A stretch of 50,842 nucleotides of DNA from Desulfococcaceae bacterium HSG9. Its GTDB lineage: Bacteria > Desulfobacterota > Desulfobacteria > Desulfobacterales > JAUCGF01. The DNA is taken from positions 1 through 50,842 of the forward strand of contig JAUCGF010000109.1 of NCBI GenBank assembly GCA_030378005.1. Reading direction: 5' to 3'. Positions 1-9,140 of the stretch are shown here, in pieces. The position numbers and the translations under genes were made by a program. How positions within the stretch are numbered: position 1 is the first letter of the stretch; every line of letters begins with the position of its first letter. The notes under the pieces were generated by a model. The model searched no databases. It was not told where the DNA came from and saw only the letters and a program-made list of their open reading frames with translations.

Positions 1-25
1 TGTAAACTGACAAATGAGGGATGCC
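1..25. repeat. Right arm of a nested palindromic repeat, cut by the window edge
   Basis: The first 25 bases contain TGTAAACTGACAAATG followed by a GGATGCC end. This matches the right arm of the elements at 14809-14948, 42726-42867 and 47611-47750. The left arm must lie outside the window. The rest of the stretch up to the first gene is AT-rich, and I see no confident promoter in it. Confidence 0.75.
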
Positions 26-174
26 AAATTTTTGATATTTTATTTATTTCCTCTTGCCTGATTACAATTCTTTAATTAATATGAAATGTCTAAAGGAATT
101 GTGAGGGGATAATTTGGGTAACAAAATGCGATAAATTATCCAAAATTCTGACATTTAACAACAAGGAGGTGACA

Positions 175-1473
175 ATGGATGCTAAACCCGCAGGCAAAGT
201 CGTAACCATGAAAGGCGAAGCGTTCGCTCAATCCGAATCAGCCATGCGCGTGCTACAAACAGATGATCCTGTCTTTCAGAAAGATGTGCTGCTTACCGAA
301 AAGGGCAGCAATTTGGAAGTGCTTTTTGAAGACGGCACCCGTTTGGCTCAAGGCGCTGAAAGCAAAATTTCAGTGGAAACCTACACCTTTGATCCGGCCA
401 AAGCTTCGGCTTCGGCAATTCAAATGAACATGTCAAAAGGTGTTTTCCGTGTGATGACCGGCAAAATCGCCGAGCAGAATCCGGATAACTTCAAAATAAA
501 ATCTCCATTGGTCGAAATGGGCATCCGCGGAACGATCACTATAAGCGATGTCAAACCAGGCACCGAAAGACACGGCGTCTTACACCTTGAGTCATCCAAA
601 ATGACGGTGATAAAACACAACTTCACCGGCGAAACACGCTTTATCGACACTTACCCTGTGATGATCGAATTTAACACCGAGGAAGTGGGTGATCCATTTA
701 AACCTGACCTTGAGATTATTCAACACTACATGAAGGATGCGCCGTTTGCTGAGGAACCGGATATAGAATCGGGAAATGACCAATCATCAGACAATATGGT
801 CATAAATAATCTGGTTGTCGGACCATCTGAAGCTGTCGAATCATCTGATAATGGCGTTTTCACCTCCGCCTCCGGAGGGTCTGACGGCGTTTTCACCTCC
901 GGGGGGGCTTCCCGAGGATTTGATGGAAATGTGTCGGAACTGATAAGTTCAGATTCTGATAATCCCTATGATTTAGGAACCCCTGATCTCTCTCCCGCAT
1001 CTGGCGACAGTTCCGGAAATATATATACCGGCGAAGATAATGATACCGGCGGAGATGATGATACCGGCGGAGATGATGATATCGGCGGAGATGATGCCTT
1101 GCCAGACAGCGAGACACCTGAAACAGACAGCGAGACACCTGAAACAGACAGCCTTCAAAATCTGGAACCGCTTCCGATTGCTGAGACGACTCCCCAACAG
1201 ACAGACGCTCCGATTGCCGGAACATCAGACATTCCAACAGACGTTCCGCCAGAGATTCCAACACCCGAACAACCCGGCGAGCATATCGCCGGCAACGAAA
1301 ATAATGATGAATTCAGCGGAACCGATTACAATGACACGCTTGAAGGCCATGCCGGTGACGATATGCTCAACGGCGGAGCCGGTCCGGTGACGATATACTC
1401 AACGGCGGTGACGGTGATGACACCTTGCAAGGCGGAGAAGGCAAGGACACGTTTGACGGCGGCAACGGCGTGA
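175..1473 (+). CDS. FecR-domain protein, N-terminal part of a frameshifted RTX protein
   Basis: The start is the ATG at 175, with a strong AAGGAGGT ribosome site at 163-170; a GTG six bases upstream overlaps that site and is unlikely. Residues 20-150 form a FecR-type domain with the GIRGT motif typical of deltaproteobacterial and cyanobacterial FecR-RTX proteins. A long acidic Ser/Thr/Pro/Asp linker follows, with short repeats (GGDDDT and SETPETD units). The first RTX unit (GHAGDDMLNGGAG) begins just before the frame is lost. A 5-bp tandem duplication at 1379-1388 shifts the frame, so this reading ends in an unrelated tail at 1473. Skipping those 5 bases joins it to 1425-2576 and gives a protein of about 798 residues. 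There is no N-terminal signal peptide, as expected for type I secretion, but no type I exporter is encoded here. Surface or extracellular calcium-binding adhesin is an inference. Confidence 0.85.
   Translation: MDAKPAGKVVTMKGEAFAQSESAMRVLQTDDPVFQKDVLLTEKGSNLEVLFEDGTRLAQGAESKISVETYTFDPAKASASAIQMNMSKGVFRVMTGKIAEQNPDNFKIKSPLVEMGIRGTITISDVKPGTERHGVLHLESSKMTVIKHNFTGETRFIDTYPVMIEFNTEEVGDPFKPDLEIIQHYMKDAPFAEEPDIESGNDQSSDNMVINNLVVGPSEAVESSDNGVFTSASGGSDGVFTSGGASRGFDGNVSELISSDSDNPYDLGTPDLSPASGDSSGNIYTGEDNDTGGDDDTGGDDDIGGDDALPDSETPETDSETPETDSLQNLEPLPIAETTPQQTDAPIAGTSDIPTDVPPEIPTPEQPGEHIAGNENNDEFSGTDYNDTLEGHAGDDMLNGGAGPVTIYSTAVTVMTPCKAEKARTRLTAATA
1379..1388 (+). repeat. 5-bp tandem duplication (CCGGT twice) causing a frameshift
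   Basis: CCGGT at 1379-1383 is repeated at 1384-1388. Removing one copy restores the reading GGAGDDILNGGDGDD, a regular run of RTX nonapeptides. It may be a real mutation, a reversible slipped-strand switch or an assembly error; the sequence alone cannot decide. Confidence 0.85.
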
Positions 1474-2576
1474 ACACCGTCTCTTTTGAAAACGCCCCCG
1501 GCCCGGTTGATATCAACCTTGATTCCGTCATTGCTGATGATGGCTACGGCAATGAGGAAGAGATCTCCAATATCAACAATGTCATCGGCTCGGCTCATGA
1601 TGACGCAATCGCCGGAAATGAACAAAGCAATCATTTACAGGGCGGCGACGGGCATGACAACATCAACGGCCATGACGGTGATGACAGTCTTCAGGGCGAT
1701 GCCGGTCAGGATACAATCGCGGGCGGCGCAGGCAAGGATATTATGTCAGGCGGCGAAGGCGCGGACGTTCTGAAAGGCGAAGACGGTGCTGATACGATTT
1801 TTGGCGAAACGGGCGATGACAACATCCAAGGCGGTGCCGACAATGACGCCCTTACCGGCGGTGACGGCGCTGACAGCATTTCCGGTGATGACGGTGATGA
1901 CGCTATCTGGGGCGACGCCGGCGATGACAGTATGTACGGCGGCGTCGGTGATGACGCCCTTACCGGCGGTGACGGCAATGACAGTATTTCCGGTGATGAC
2001 GGCAAGGACCTTATCTGGGGATCCGCGGGCGATGACGTGATGTACGGCGGCGCCGGTGATGATGTATTGGATGGCGGCGACGACAACGATTTATTTTATG
2101 GCGATGACGGCGACGACATTTTATGGGGCGGCGCCGGCGAGGACACGATTGAGGGCGGTGCCGGTGACGACAACATCAGCGGTCAGGATGGCGACGATAA
2201 ATTATTCGGCGGTACCGGCAATGACACCCTGTCAGGCCAGGCCGGAAACGATACGTTCAGCTTTGACACCTTCGGGTCGGCTGATGCCGATGTGATTGAT
2301 TTCAATAACAGCACCCAGGCCGATCAGATTCATCTCCAAGGCAGCCAGTTCAACGCCCTGCCTCAAGGAACCCCGCTGGCTGAACATTATAATCACGGAG
2401 CCGATCCGGCCGCTACAAATGCGACTCAACATATTTTATACAACAGCATCACCGGTAATCTTTATTACGATGCCGACGGCAACGGCGCCGGATTCACCCA
2501 AACCACATTTGCAAACATAAACGATCCGTCGGGCGTCGATCCGTCGGGGTTGTTTGGGGATATGTACATTATGTAG
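1425..2576 (+). CDS. RTX calcium-binding repeat region, C-terminal part of the frameshifted FecR-RTX protein
   Basis: This is the downstream part of the gene that begins at 175, in a different frame because of the 5-bp duplication. The RTX reading can be followed upstream to 1386; the first candidate start is a TTG at 1425 with no good ribosome site, so separate translation is doubtful. It holds a long run of hemolysin-type nonapeptides (GGxGxDxLx; for example GGDGNDSISGDDGKD), which fold into a calcium-loaded parallel beta roll outside the cell. The last 110 residues leave the repeats, begin with GNDTFSFDTFGSADADVIDF and end in DMYIM. That is the usual place of a type I secretion signal. If the frameshift is real, the secreted repeats are lost from the product of the upstream start. 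Confidence 0.8.
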   Translation: MQGGEGKDTFDGGNGVNTVSFENAPGPVDINLDSVIADDGYGNEEEISNINNVIGSAHDDAIAGNEQSNHLQGGDGHDNINGHDGDDSLQGDAGQDTIAGGAGKDIMSGGEGADVLKGEDGADTIFGETGDDNIQGGADNDALTGGDGADSISGDDGDDAIWGDAGDDSMYGGVGDDALTGGDGNDSISGDDGKDLIWGSAGDDVMYGGAGDDVLDGGDDNDLFYGDDGDDILWGGAGEDTIEGGAGDDNISGQDGDDKLFGGTGNDTLSGQAGNDTFSFDTFGSADADVIDFNNSTQADQIHLQGSQFNALPQGTPLAEHYNHGADPAATNATQHILYNSITGNLYYDADGNGAGFTQTTFANINDPSGVDPSGLFGDMYIM

Positions 2577-2588
2577 ATCGAAAAGGAG

Positions 2589-2609
2589 TGCCTGACTTAC
2601 AGTCAGGCA
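2589..2609 (+). terminator. Hairpin after the RTX gene
   Basis: TGCCTGAC at 2589-2596 and GTCAGGCA at 2602-2609 form a perfect 8-bp stem with a 5-base loop, 12 bases after the RTX stop codon. No T-run follows, so it is either a weak terminator or another short palindromic repeat. Confidence 0.4.
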
Positions 2610-2616
2610 TAGCCAT

Positions 2617-2837
2617 GTAGGTCGGGTTAGCGATAGCGTAACCCGACAGAAACAGTAAAGATATAATGCGGAACGTTCTTTGGCTGTTGATTTTGCAAAA
2701 GACCGCTGCGCTTAACTTTTGCGCTCCGGAGTTCGTTATTCAGCCATGTAGGTCGGGTTAGCGATAGCGTAACCCGACGATAGATACTGTTTCTGTTTCT
2801 ATTTATGTCGGGTTACGCTATCGCTAACCCGACCTAC
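2617..2837. repeat. Three GTAG-type REP palindromes flanking a 100-bp repeated spacer
   Basis: Family A copies lie at 2617-2647 (+), 2748-2778 (+) and 2807-2837 (-). Each has GTAG followed by a GTCGGGTTA/TAACCCGAC stem with a GATA loop and one bulged base. The stretch between the first two is repeated almost exactly at 6485-6584. It contains a smaller palindrome around GCGCTTAACTTTTGCGC that also occurs, in variant form, near 32606-32621. The third copy ends 45 bases before the start codon of the FG-GAP gene and may sit in its leader. Confidence 0.85.
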
Positions 2838-2882
2838 TGTGATTCAGACAACGTACACATCAACACAACAAGGAGACAAAAA

Positions 2883-5800
2883 ATGTTTACAGAAAAAATT
2901 AAAAAAAACGGCCCATCGGTTTTATTTCTGACAATCACCATTCTTATGACCGCGCTGATAACCGCCCCGTGCATGGCTGAACAAAATGATGTTTTGCCGT
3001 CTGATGCCATGGCGGCTATCGCCAAGGCAATCAGCAAAGACCTGTCCGCCTCTTACGACATTGAAAAAGTCGGAGACGGGTATGCTGTGGAAAATCGCAC
3101 CTGCAACCTGAAAGTGTCGTTTTCGCATGAGGAGATTCGTTTCTGCAAGACGAATACGGACGATTCGTATGCTTTCACTCTCACCGGCATCGGTTATGAC
3201 ACGCTTGAAACACCGCGACCGGCCGAAATCAAGGCGCTGGGAAACCGCATCGAATTCCGCCGCGGACCAGGCCTTACCGAATGGTATCTCAACACGCCTT
3301 TGGGACTGGAACAGGGCTTCACCCTTGACAGCCCGCCCGGCAATCCCGCAGGCGATTCCCATGCACGGTTAGAATTGACCTTGCAAGGCTCTCTTGACGC
3401 GGTTCTGCTGGACGACCGCACCCTTGCATTCAAAAACAGCGCGGGACAGACCGTCACCCGTTATGCGGGCCTTTATGTCTATGACGCCGATAAAAAAACC
3501 CAGCCGGCGCGACTGGAAATGCGAAATGACAAACTCATCATTCTCTTTGATGATTCCCATGCACGCTACCCTGTCACTGTGGATCCCTGGATTCAAACCG
3601 TCAAACTGACCGCCTCCGATGCGGCTACCGGTGACTATTTCGGCTATTCAGTGGCTGTCAGCGGCGACACCGCGGTCGTCGGGGCGTATCAAGACGACGA
3701 CGGCGGCATTGATTCCGGCTCGGCTTATGTGTTCGAGCGCGACAACGGCGGTGCCGATAATTGGGGGCAGAGCGCCAAACTGACCGCCTCCGACGCGGCC
3801 GCTGATGACATTTTCGGCTTTTCCGTGGCTGTCAGCGGCGACACCGCTGTCGTTGGGGCGCAGTACGACGACGACGCCGGCTCTGGTTCCGGCTCGGCTT
3901 ATGTGTTCGAGCGCGACAACGGCGGCGCCGATAATTGGGGGCAAGTCGCCAAACTGACCGCCGCCGACGCGGCCGCAGGTGACAATTTCGGTTATTCCGT
4001 GGCTGTCAGCGGCGACACCGCGGTCGTCGGGGCGAATTACGACGAAGACGGCGGCTCTGCTTCCGGTTCGGCATACATATTCGAAAAGGGAGCCGGATGG
4101 ACGAACGGCAGCGGTAACCAGACCGCCAAACTGACCGCCTCCGACGCGGCCGCAGCTGACTGGTTCGGCCATTCCGTGGCTGTCAGCGGCGACACCGCGG
4201 TCGTCGGGGCGATTGGCGACAGTGACGCCGGCTCTAATTCCGGCTCGGCTTATGTGTTCGAGCGCGACAACGGCGGCACCGATAATTGGGGGCAGACCGC
4301 CAAACTGACCGCCGCCGACGCGGCCGCAGGTGACAATTTCGGTTATTCCGTGGCTGTCAGCGGCGACACCGCGGTCGTCGGGGCGTATGCGAACGACGAC
4401 GCCGGCACTGAGTCCGGCTCGGCTTATGTGTTCGAAAAGGGAGCCGGATGGACGAACGGCAGCGTTAACCAGACCGCCAAACTGACCGCCTCCGACGCGG
4501 CCCTGGGTGACTGGTTCGGCATTTCCGTGGCTGTCAGCGGCGACACCGCGGTCGTCGGGGCGTATTATGACGACGACGGCGGCACTAATTCCGGCTCGGC
4601 ATACATATTTGAAAAGGGAGCCGGATGGACGAACGGCAGCGGTAACCAGACCGCCAAACTGACCGCCTCCGACGCGGCCGCTGATGACATTTTCGGCTTT
4701 TCCGTGGCTGTCAGCGGCGACACCGCGGTCGTCGGGGCGAATTACGACGACGACGGCGGCTCTACTTCCGGCTCGGCGTATGTGTTCGGTTTGGCTGAAA
4801 TCAACCTGAAACAGGGCACGACGGATATTGCGAACGGCGGTGGTCATGATTTCGGCAGCTGGGTGACAGGAACCGATACGGATACGGTTTTCACGATTGA
4901 AAACATCGGCTCCGCTGACCTGACGCTGACAACGCCGCTCACCATTGCCGGCGCCGATGCCGGTGAGTTCAGCATTCAGGCACAACCGACATCGCCTGTG
5001 ACGGCGGGTGGCAGCGTCACCTTCACGGTGCGTTTCAGTCCTGCCACGACAGGTACGAAAAGCGCGACGATCAGCATCACCAATAATGACAGTGATGAAA
5101 ATCCGTACGTGCTGAATCTTCAAGGCACGGGCACGCCTGTACCCGTACCGGAAATCAGCCTGAAACAGGACTCGACGGATATTGCTGATGGCGGTGGTTA
5201 TGATTTCGGTGGCAAGGTGACAGGAACCGATACGGATACGGTTTTCACGATTGAAAACATCGGATCCGCTGACCTGACGCTGACAACACCGCTCACCATT
5301 ACCGGCGCCGATGCCGGTGAGTTCAGCATTCAGGCACAGCCGACTTCACCTGTGACGGCGGGGGGTGGCGTCACCTTCACAGTGCGTTTCAGCCCTGCCA
5401 CGACAGGTACGAAAAGCGCGACGATCAGCATTGTCAATAATGACAGTGATGAAAATCCGTACGTGCTGAATCTTCAAAGCACGGGAACTCAGGACTTCGG
5501 TGACGCGCCGGACGGCCCCTATCCGACGCTTCTGGCCAACGACGGAGCCAGGCATATCATCTCCGGGGATGTTCACCTCGGCGCTGACATAGACGGCGAA
5601 GCGGACGGCCAGCCCGACGCGACGGCTGACGGTGACGACAACGATGTCAACGATGAGGACGGTGTGGAATTCACCTCTCTTCTGATTCCCGGAACAATGG
5701 CCGACGTGGCTGTGACGGCTGACGCGGCCTGCACCTTGAGCGCATGGATCGACTTTGACGCGGACGGCGATTGGGACGATACGTATGATGAGCTGTTCCC

Positions 5801-6263
5801 GGGCGGCCGGGTGCTCGTCCCGGGCGTCAATGATCTGAACTTCGCTGTCCCGCACAATGCGATTGCCGGCGGCACTTTCGCGCGTTTCCGCTGCACCACG
5901 GACGGCCCCGTAAGCTACACGGGCGAAGCATCGGACGGTGAGGTCGAGGACTACGCGATAGTTATCGGAACCGCAAATGTTGTCATCCTGGGCCAGCAAG
6001 CCCTGGGAACAAATCAAAACACGACCTTGACCATTGGCCCGGCCGATCTGCACTTTAAGGGCAGTCAAAATCCCGGCGGTTTGACCCTGACCGTGTATGA
6101 CGGCGAGCATTACACGCACAATGGCACGACGATCACACCGGATGCGGATTTCTTCGGCTTTCTGACAGTGCCGGTAAGCGTGAATGACGGAAATGAGGAA
6201 AGCCCGAAATTCAACGTTTTTATCGGTATCACCCCTGAGCGGCCATTGAACCCATTCCTATAA
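2883..6263 (+). CDS. Exported FG-GAP / choice-of-anchor / GEVED-domain surface protein
   Basis: The start is the ATG at 2883, behind an AGGAG site at 2871-2875; an in-frame extension upstream only reads through a REP palindrome. The product is 1126 residues. Residues 1-40 form a signal peptide with a hydrophobic core and a likely AxA-type cleavage region before EQND. Residues 45-230 are an N-terminal domain I do not recognise. Residues 241-635 hold seven FG-GAP-type repeats of about 55 residues, each with KLTAxDAA, FGxSVAVSGDTAVVGA and GSAYxF motifs, as in beta-propeller proteins. Two 118-residue repeats with NIGSADLTL and RFSPATTGTKSATI follow; these resemble choice-of-anchor D/ASH-like immunoglobulin folds. 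A GEVED domain (starting DFGDAPDGPYPT, ending DGEVEDYAI) and a final beta-rich domain complete it. No LPXTG, PEP-CTERM or type IX sorting tail is evident. A surface or extracellular binding role is inferred. Confidence 0.88.
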   Translation: MFTEKIKKNGPSVLFLTITILMTALITAPCMAEQNDVLPSDAMAAIAKAISKDLSASYDIEKVGDGYAVENRTCNLKVSFSHEEIRFCKTNTDDSYAFTLTGIGYDTLETPRPAEIKALGNRIEFRRGPGLTEWYLNTPLGLEQGFTLDSPPGNPAGDSHARLELTLQGSLDAVLLDDRTLAFKNSAGQTVTRYAGLYVYDADKKTQPARLEMRNDKLIILFDDSHARYPVTVDPWIQTVKLTASDAATGDYFGYSVAVSGDTAVVGAYQDDDGGIDSGSAYVFERDNGGADNWGQSAKLTASDAAADDIFGFSVAVSGDTAVVGAQYDDDAGSGSGSAYVFERDNGGADNWGQVAKLTAADAAAGDNFGYSVAVSGDTAVVGANYDEDGGSASGSAYIFEKGAGWTNGSGNQTAKLTASDAAAADWFGHSVAVSGDTAVVGAIGDSDAGSNSGSAYVFERDNGGTDNWGQTAKLTAADAAAGDNFGYSVAVSGDTAVVGAYANDDAGTESGSAYVFEKGAGWTNGSVNQTAKLTASDAALGDWFGISVAVSGDTAVVGAYYDDDGGTNSGSAYIFEKGAGWTNGSGNQTAKLTASDAAADDIFGFSVAVSGDTAVVGANYDDDGGSTSGSAYVFGLAEINLKQGTTDIANGGGHDFGSWVTGTDTDTVFTIENIGSADLTLTTPLTIAGADAGEFSIQAQPTSPVTAGGSVTFTVRFSPATTGTKSATISITNNDSDENPYVLNLQGTGTPVPVPEISLKQDSTDIADGGGYDFGGKVTGTDTDTVFTIENIGSADLTLTTPLTITGADAGEFSIQAQPTSPVTAGGGVTFTVRFSPATTGTKSATISIVNNDSDENPYVLNLQSTGTQDFGDAPDGPYPTLLANDGARHIISGDVHLGADIDGEADGQPDATADGDDNDVNDEDGVEFTSLLIPGTMADVAVTADAACTLSAWIDFDADGDWDDTYDELFPGGRVLVPGVNDLNFAVPHNAIAGGTFARFRCTTDGPVSYTGEASDGEVEDYAIVIGTANVVILGQQALGTNQNTTLTIGPADLHFKGSQNPGGLTLTVYDGEHYTHNGTTITPDADFFGFLTVPVSVNDGNEESPKFNVFIGITPERPLNPFL
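3603..4788 (+). repeat. Seven in-frame FG-GAP repeats nearly identical at DNA level
   Basis: Seven units of about 165-174 bp. Their cores (GTGGCTGTCAGCGGCGACAC and neighbouring bases) are almost invariant even at silent positions. Two linker types alternate irregularly: one encodes FERDNGGADNWGQ, the other FEKGAGWTNGSGNQT. The pattern fits recent unequal crossing-over or gene conversion. Confidence 0.85.
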
Positions 6264-6285
6264 GGGCATGCCAAAACGTCATAAT

Positions 6286-7277
6286 GTAGGTCGGGTTAGC
6301 GATAGCGTAACCCGACGATAGATACTGGTGAATCAAGGTTCAGCCATGTAGGGTGGGTGAAGCGCAGCGAAACCCACCAAATAAGGATAATCATAATCTT
6401 AATCCCAAACGATTAAGATTAAGATTATGATTAAGAGTAAGAGTAAGAGCCATGTAGGTCGGGTTAGCGATAGCGTAACCCGACAAAAACAGTAAAGATA
6501 TAATGCGAAACGTTCTTTGGCTGTTGATTTTGCAAAAGACCGCTTCGCTTAACTTTTGCGCTCCGGAGTTCGTTATTCAACCATGTAGGGTGGGTGAAGC
6601 GCAGCGAAACCCACCAAATAAGGATAAAAGGTGGGTTTTGTCACTCTACACCCACCCTACAATCTACAATCATAATCGTAATCTTACTCTTAATCTTAAT
6701 CCCAAACGATTAAGATTATGATTATGATTAAGAGTAAGAGCCACGTAGGTCGGGTTAGCGATAGCGTAACCCGACAGAAACAGCTTCGCTTAACTTTTGC
6801 GCTCCGGAGTTCGTTATGCAGCCATGTAGGGTGGGTGAAGCGCAGCGAAACCCACCAAATAAAGATAAAAGGTGGGTTTCGTCACTCTACACCCACCCTA
6901 CAATCTACAATCTACAATCATAATCGTAATCTTACTCTTAATCTTAATCCCAAACGATTATGATTATGATTATGATTAAGAGTAAGAGTAAGAGCCACGT
7001 AGGTCGGGTTAGCGTAACCCGACAGAAACAGCTTCGCTTAATTTTTGCGCTCCGGAGTTCGTTATTCAGCCATGTAGGGTGGGTGAAGCGCAGCGAAACC
7101 CACCAAATAAGGATAAAAGGTGGGTTTCGTCACTCTACACCCACCCTACAATCTACAATCTACAATCATAATCGTAATCTTACTCTTAATCTTAATCTTA
7201 ATCCCAAACGATTAAGATTAAGATTATGATTAAGAGTAAGAGCCATGTAGGTCGGGTTAGCGATAGCGTAACCCGAC
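6286..7277. repeat. Array of GTAG-type REP palindromes in a 250-bp higher-order tandem repeat
   Basis: The 1.3-kb spacer 6264-7587 has no convincing gene. Family A palindromes (GTAG + GTCGGGTTA stem) occur at 6286-6316, 6454-6484, 6745-6775, 6999-7023 (short form lacking the GATA-containing loop) and 7247-7277. Family B (GTAG + GGTGGGT/ACCCACC stem) occurs forward at 6348-6378, 6585-6615, 6826-6856 and 7074-7104, and reverse at 6630-6660, 6871-6901 and 7119-7149, so B copies form back-to-back pairs. Between them are AT-rich runs of TTAAGA/ATTATG-like hexamers arranged as an inverted repeat around CCCAAACGATTA, which recurs at 6404, 6701, 6949 and 7203. The whole cassette therefore repeats with periods of roughly 250-300 bp. 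Small open frames in it read through repeats and are not genes. Confidence 0.9.
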
Positions 7278-7587
7278 GATAGATTACAGAAAAAACACTG
7301 TACAGGACAAAAAATAGACATTCGATTAAAATTTAAGAAAAGCTGTGAGAATTTATTGAAATCAGAGGGCTCAAAATAATTTTAATGTTTCTGTAAAATT
7401 CATAATATAAATCGGAAATGTTGTGCTATATCCTTCCGATGTGATCTAAACCTGGGCGAAAAAGACTGACGGCTTTGCGCCTGTGTTTTTTAATTTTAAT
7501 TGATTTTTGTGAAGCACACCATTGACCGGATTGATAAAAAATCGCCTTGGTAAGCATAGCTTGACGCGCATGCCCATCAGGGCGACA
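7278..7587. other. AT-rich spacer after the REP array, downstream of the kinase gene
   Basis: No gene is visible. A GGCG/CGCC hairpin with A/T-rich inner stem lies around 7453-7480 and is followed on the + strand by a T-rich run. GCCCATCAGGGC at 7572-7583 forms a short hairpin directly behind the end of the kinase gene. Either could act as a weak terminator. Confidence 0.35.
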
Positions 7588-9114
7588 TTAATGAGAAAGC
7601 CTTGAGCGTTTCAAGTGTTCAATGATTTGTGGATATGTATATAGACTCGCTTCGATCTGATCAATATCAAAATTGTCGATATGCGTTAACAAATCACCGC
7701 CAAATTTTTCAAGTATTATTAATGAGTGTTTTTCACCAAGTTCCTTAATTTTACGTGCGAAATCTTCAAAATCATCAAAAGCGTGATACCGCAGGGCAGA
7801 CTCATACAATTGCATGATTTCGTGTTCCAGGCGATCAATGATTTCAGGCAGTGCGTTCAGTGTTTCAACCGATAGTGCCGCACAAAGATCGATTTTTTCC
7901 GATTGTTCACCCGGGGAGATGTCTCTTTCGACGGGAGCCTTAACGACCGTTTCAACAGGCACAGCGACTTCGGGCAACTCTGGTTCAAATCGGAACACAC
8001 TGCCTTTGCCTAGAGTGCTTTCGACAAACAGTTCGCCGCCCATCAATCGAATCAGGCGGCGACTGATGGACAATCCCAGACCTGCGCCGCCATCTATCTT
8101 GTTCGTATCTTCAGCCATTTGCTTAAACGGGTCAAAAATCGCTTCCAATTGGTCTTCAGGAATGCCGATGCCGATGTCTTGAATTGAAAATTGAAGTTTG
8201 TCGCTTTTTACTGTGAATATCACGCTGCCTTGTTCCGTAAACTTAATAGCGTTATCCAGCAAACTGAGCAAGACTTGACCAAGACGATGTTCATCGCCAT
8301 GAACGCCCGCGGGCAGATCAGGCGACGCCTCATATTGAAAAGCAAGTCCCTTTTGCAGTGCCTGCTCCTGAGCCGTGTTGACGATACCGGCCAGAAATTC
8401 GGGAAACCGAAAATCGGATGCATGAAGTTCAATTTTCTGGGCTTTCAGACTGGATATCTCTAAAATATTATTAACCAACTTTAACATGCGAATTCCGCTT
8501 TGTTCTATCGCATCAACTTGAGATTTTTGGGATTCAGTCAATGTGCTGTCTTCGTTAAGAATTTGGGCAAATCCTAACACGCTGTTTAGGGGCGTGCGGA
8601 ATTCGTGGCTCATATTCGTAAGGAAGACGCTTTTGGCGTAATTCGCGGCTTCGGCGGCTTCTTTGGCCTGTCGCAGTTCGTCCGTGCGCGCTTTCACTAA
8701 TTCTTCAAGATGGTCACGGTATTGCTTCAACTCCTGCTCTGCCTTGTGTTTGTACAACGCCATTTCGATGACAATCTGCAATTCGCGCTCTTCAAAAGGT
8801 TTTAAAATATAGCCATAAGGCTCGGTGACTTTGGCGCGCTGCAAGGTGTCTTTATCGGCATACGCTGTCAGATAGACCACCGGAATATCCAAGCGCGCAC
8901 GAATTCGTTTAGTCGCTTCAACGCCGTCCATTTCGCCTTTCAGAATAATATCCATCAACACTAAATCCGGCGTGGTCTCTGCGGCTTTTTTAATGGCCCG
9001 CGCTCCGGTCGAAACGACTGCGGAAACGATATAGCCCCACTCTTCCAATCGCTCCTCAAGTTCCATGGCAGTAACAATTTCATCTTCAACAATCATGATT
9101 TTAATATATGACAT
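7588..9114 (-). CDS. Receiver-histidine kinase hybrid with a C-terminal helical domain
   Basis: 508 residues, soluble. Residues 1-125 are a receiver domain (MIVEDE acidic pocket, phospho-acceptor Asp55 in LVLMDI, Lys in KPFEE). A coiled coil leads to a HisKA domain with His170 in [12 protein letters not shown] HATPase_c domain follows, with N-box LDNAIKF, DIGIGI and GAGLGLSI. Residues 415-505 are a diverged copy of the helical domain shared by the kinases at 11059, 15032, 16976 and 21762; it lacks an Hpt histidine. There is no sensor domain, so input probably arrives by phosphotransfer to the N-terminal receiver. The start is 26 bp behind the stop of the sensor kinase at 9141-10802, so the two are very likely cotranscribed, and that kinase is the most plausible phosphodonor. 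Confidence 0.9.
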   Translation of the reverse strand: MSYIKIMIVEDEIVTAMELEERLEEWGYIVSAVVSTGARAIKKAAETTPDLVLMDIILKGEMDGVEATKRIRARLDIPVVYLTAYADKDTLQRAKVTEPYGYILKPFEERELQIVIEMALYKHKAEQELKQYRDHLEELVKARTDELRQAKEAAEAANYAKSVFLTNMSHEFRTPLNSVLGFAQILNEDSTLTESQKSQVDAIEQSGIRMLKLVNNILEISSLKAQKIELHASDFRFPEFLAGIVNTAQEQALQKGLAFQYEASPDLPAGVHGDEHRLGQVLLSLLDNAIKFTEQGSVIFTVKSDKLQFSIQDIGIGIPEDQLEAIFDPFKQMAEDTNKIDGGAGLGLSISRRLIRLMGGELFVESTLGKGSVFRFEPELPEVAVPVETVVKAPVERDISPGEQSEKIDLCAALSVETLNALPEIIDRLEHEIMQLYESALRYHAFDDFEDFARKIKELGEKHSLIILEKFGGDLLTHIDNFDIDQIEASLYTYPQIIEHLKRSRLSH

Positions 9115-9140
9115 TGTGTTTTTCCTTCAACCTTTAATTC

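Noticed and set aside
3648..5123. 491-codon open frame on the minus strand
   Set aside because: It mirrors the FG-GAP repeats of the + strand gene. Its length comes from the GC-rich repeated codons, and it lacks a ribosome site or recognisable domain.
6503..7229. Three overlapping small open frames encoding similar Arg/Asn/Leu-rich peptides
   Set aside because: They read through REP palindromes and AT-rich hexamers, repeat with the DNA cassette, and have no ribosome site.
7440..7490. Possible c-di-GMP-I riboswitch (GCGCAAAGCC motif on the minus strand)
   Set aside because: Only one part of the conserved core is present, the tetraloop and receptor parts are missing, and no gene lies downstream in that direction.
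6264..7587. CRISPR array
   Set aside because: The repeats are palindromic REPs of two families in both orientations, with repeated rather than unique spacers, and no cas genes are present.
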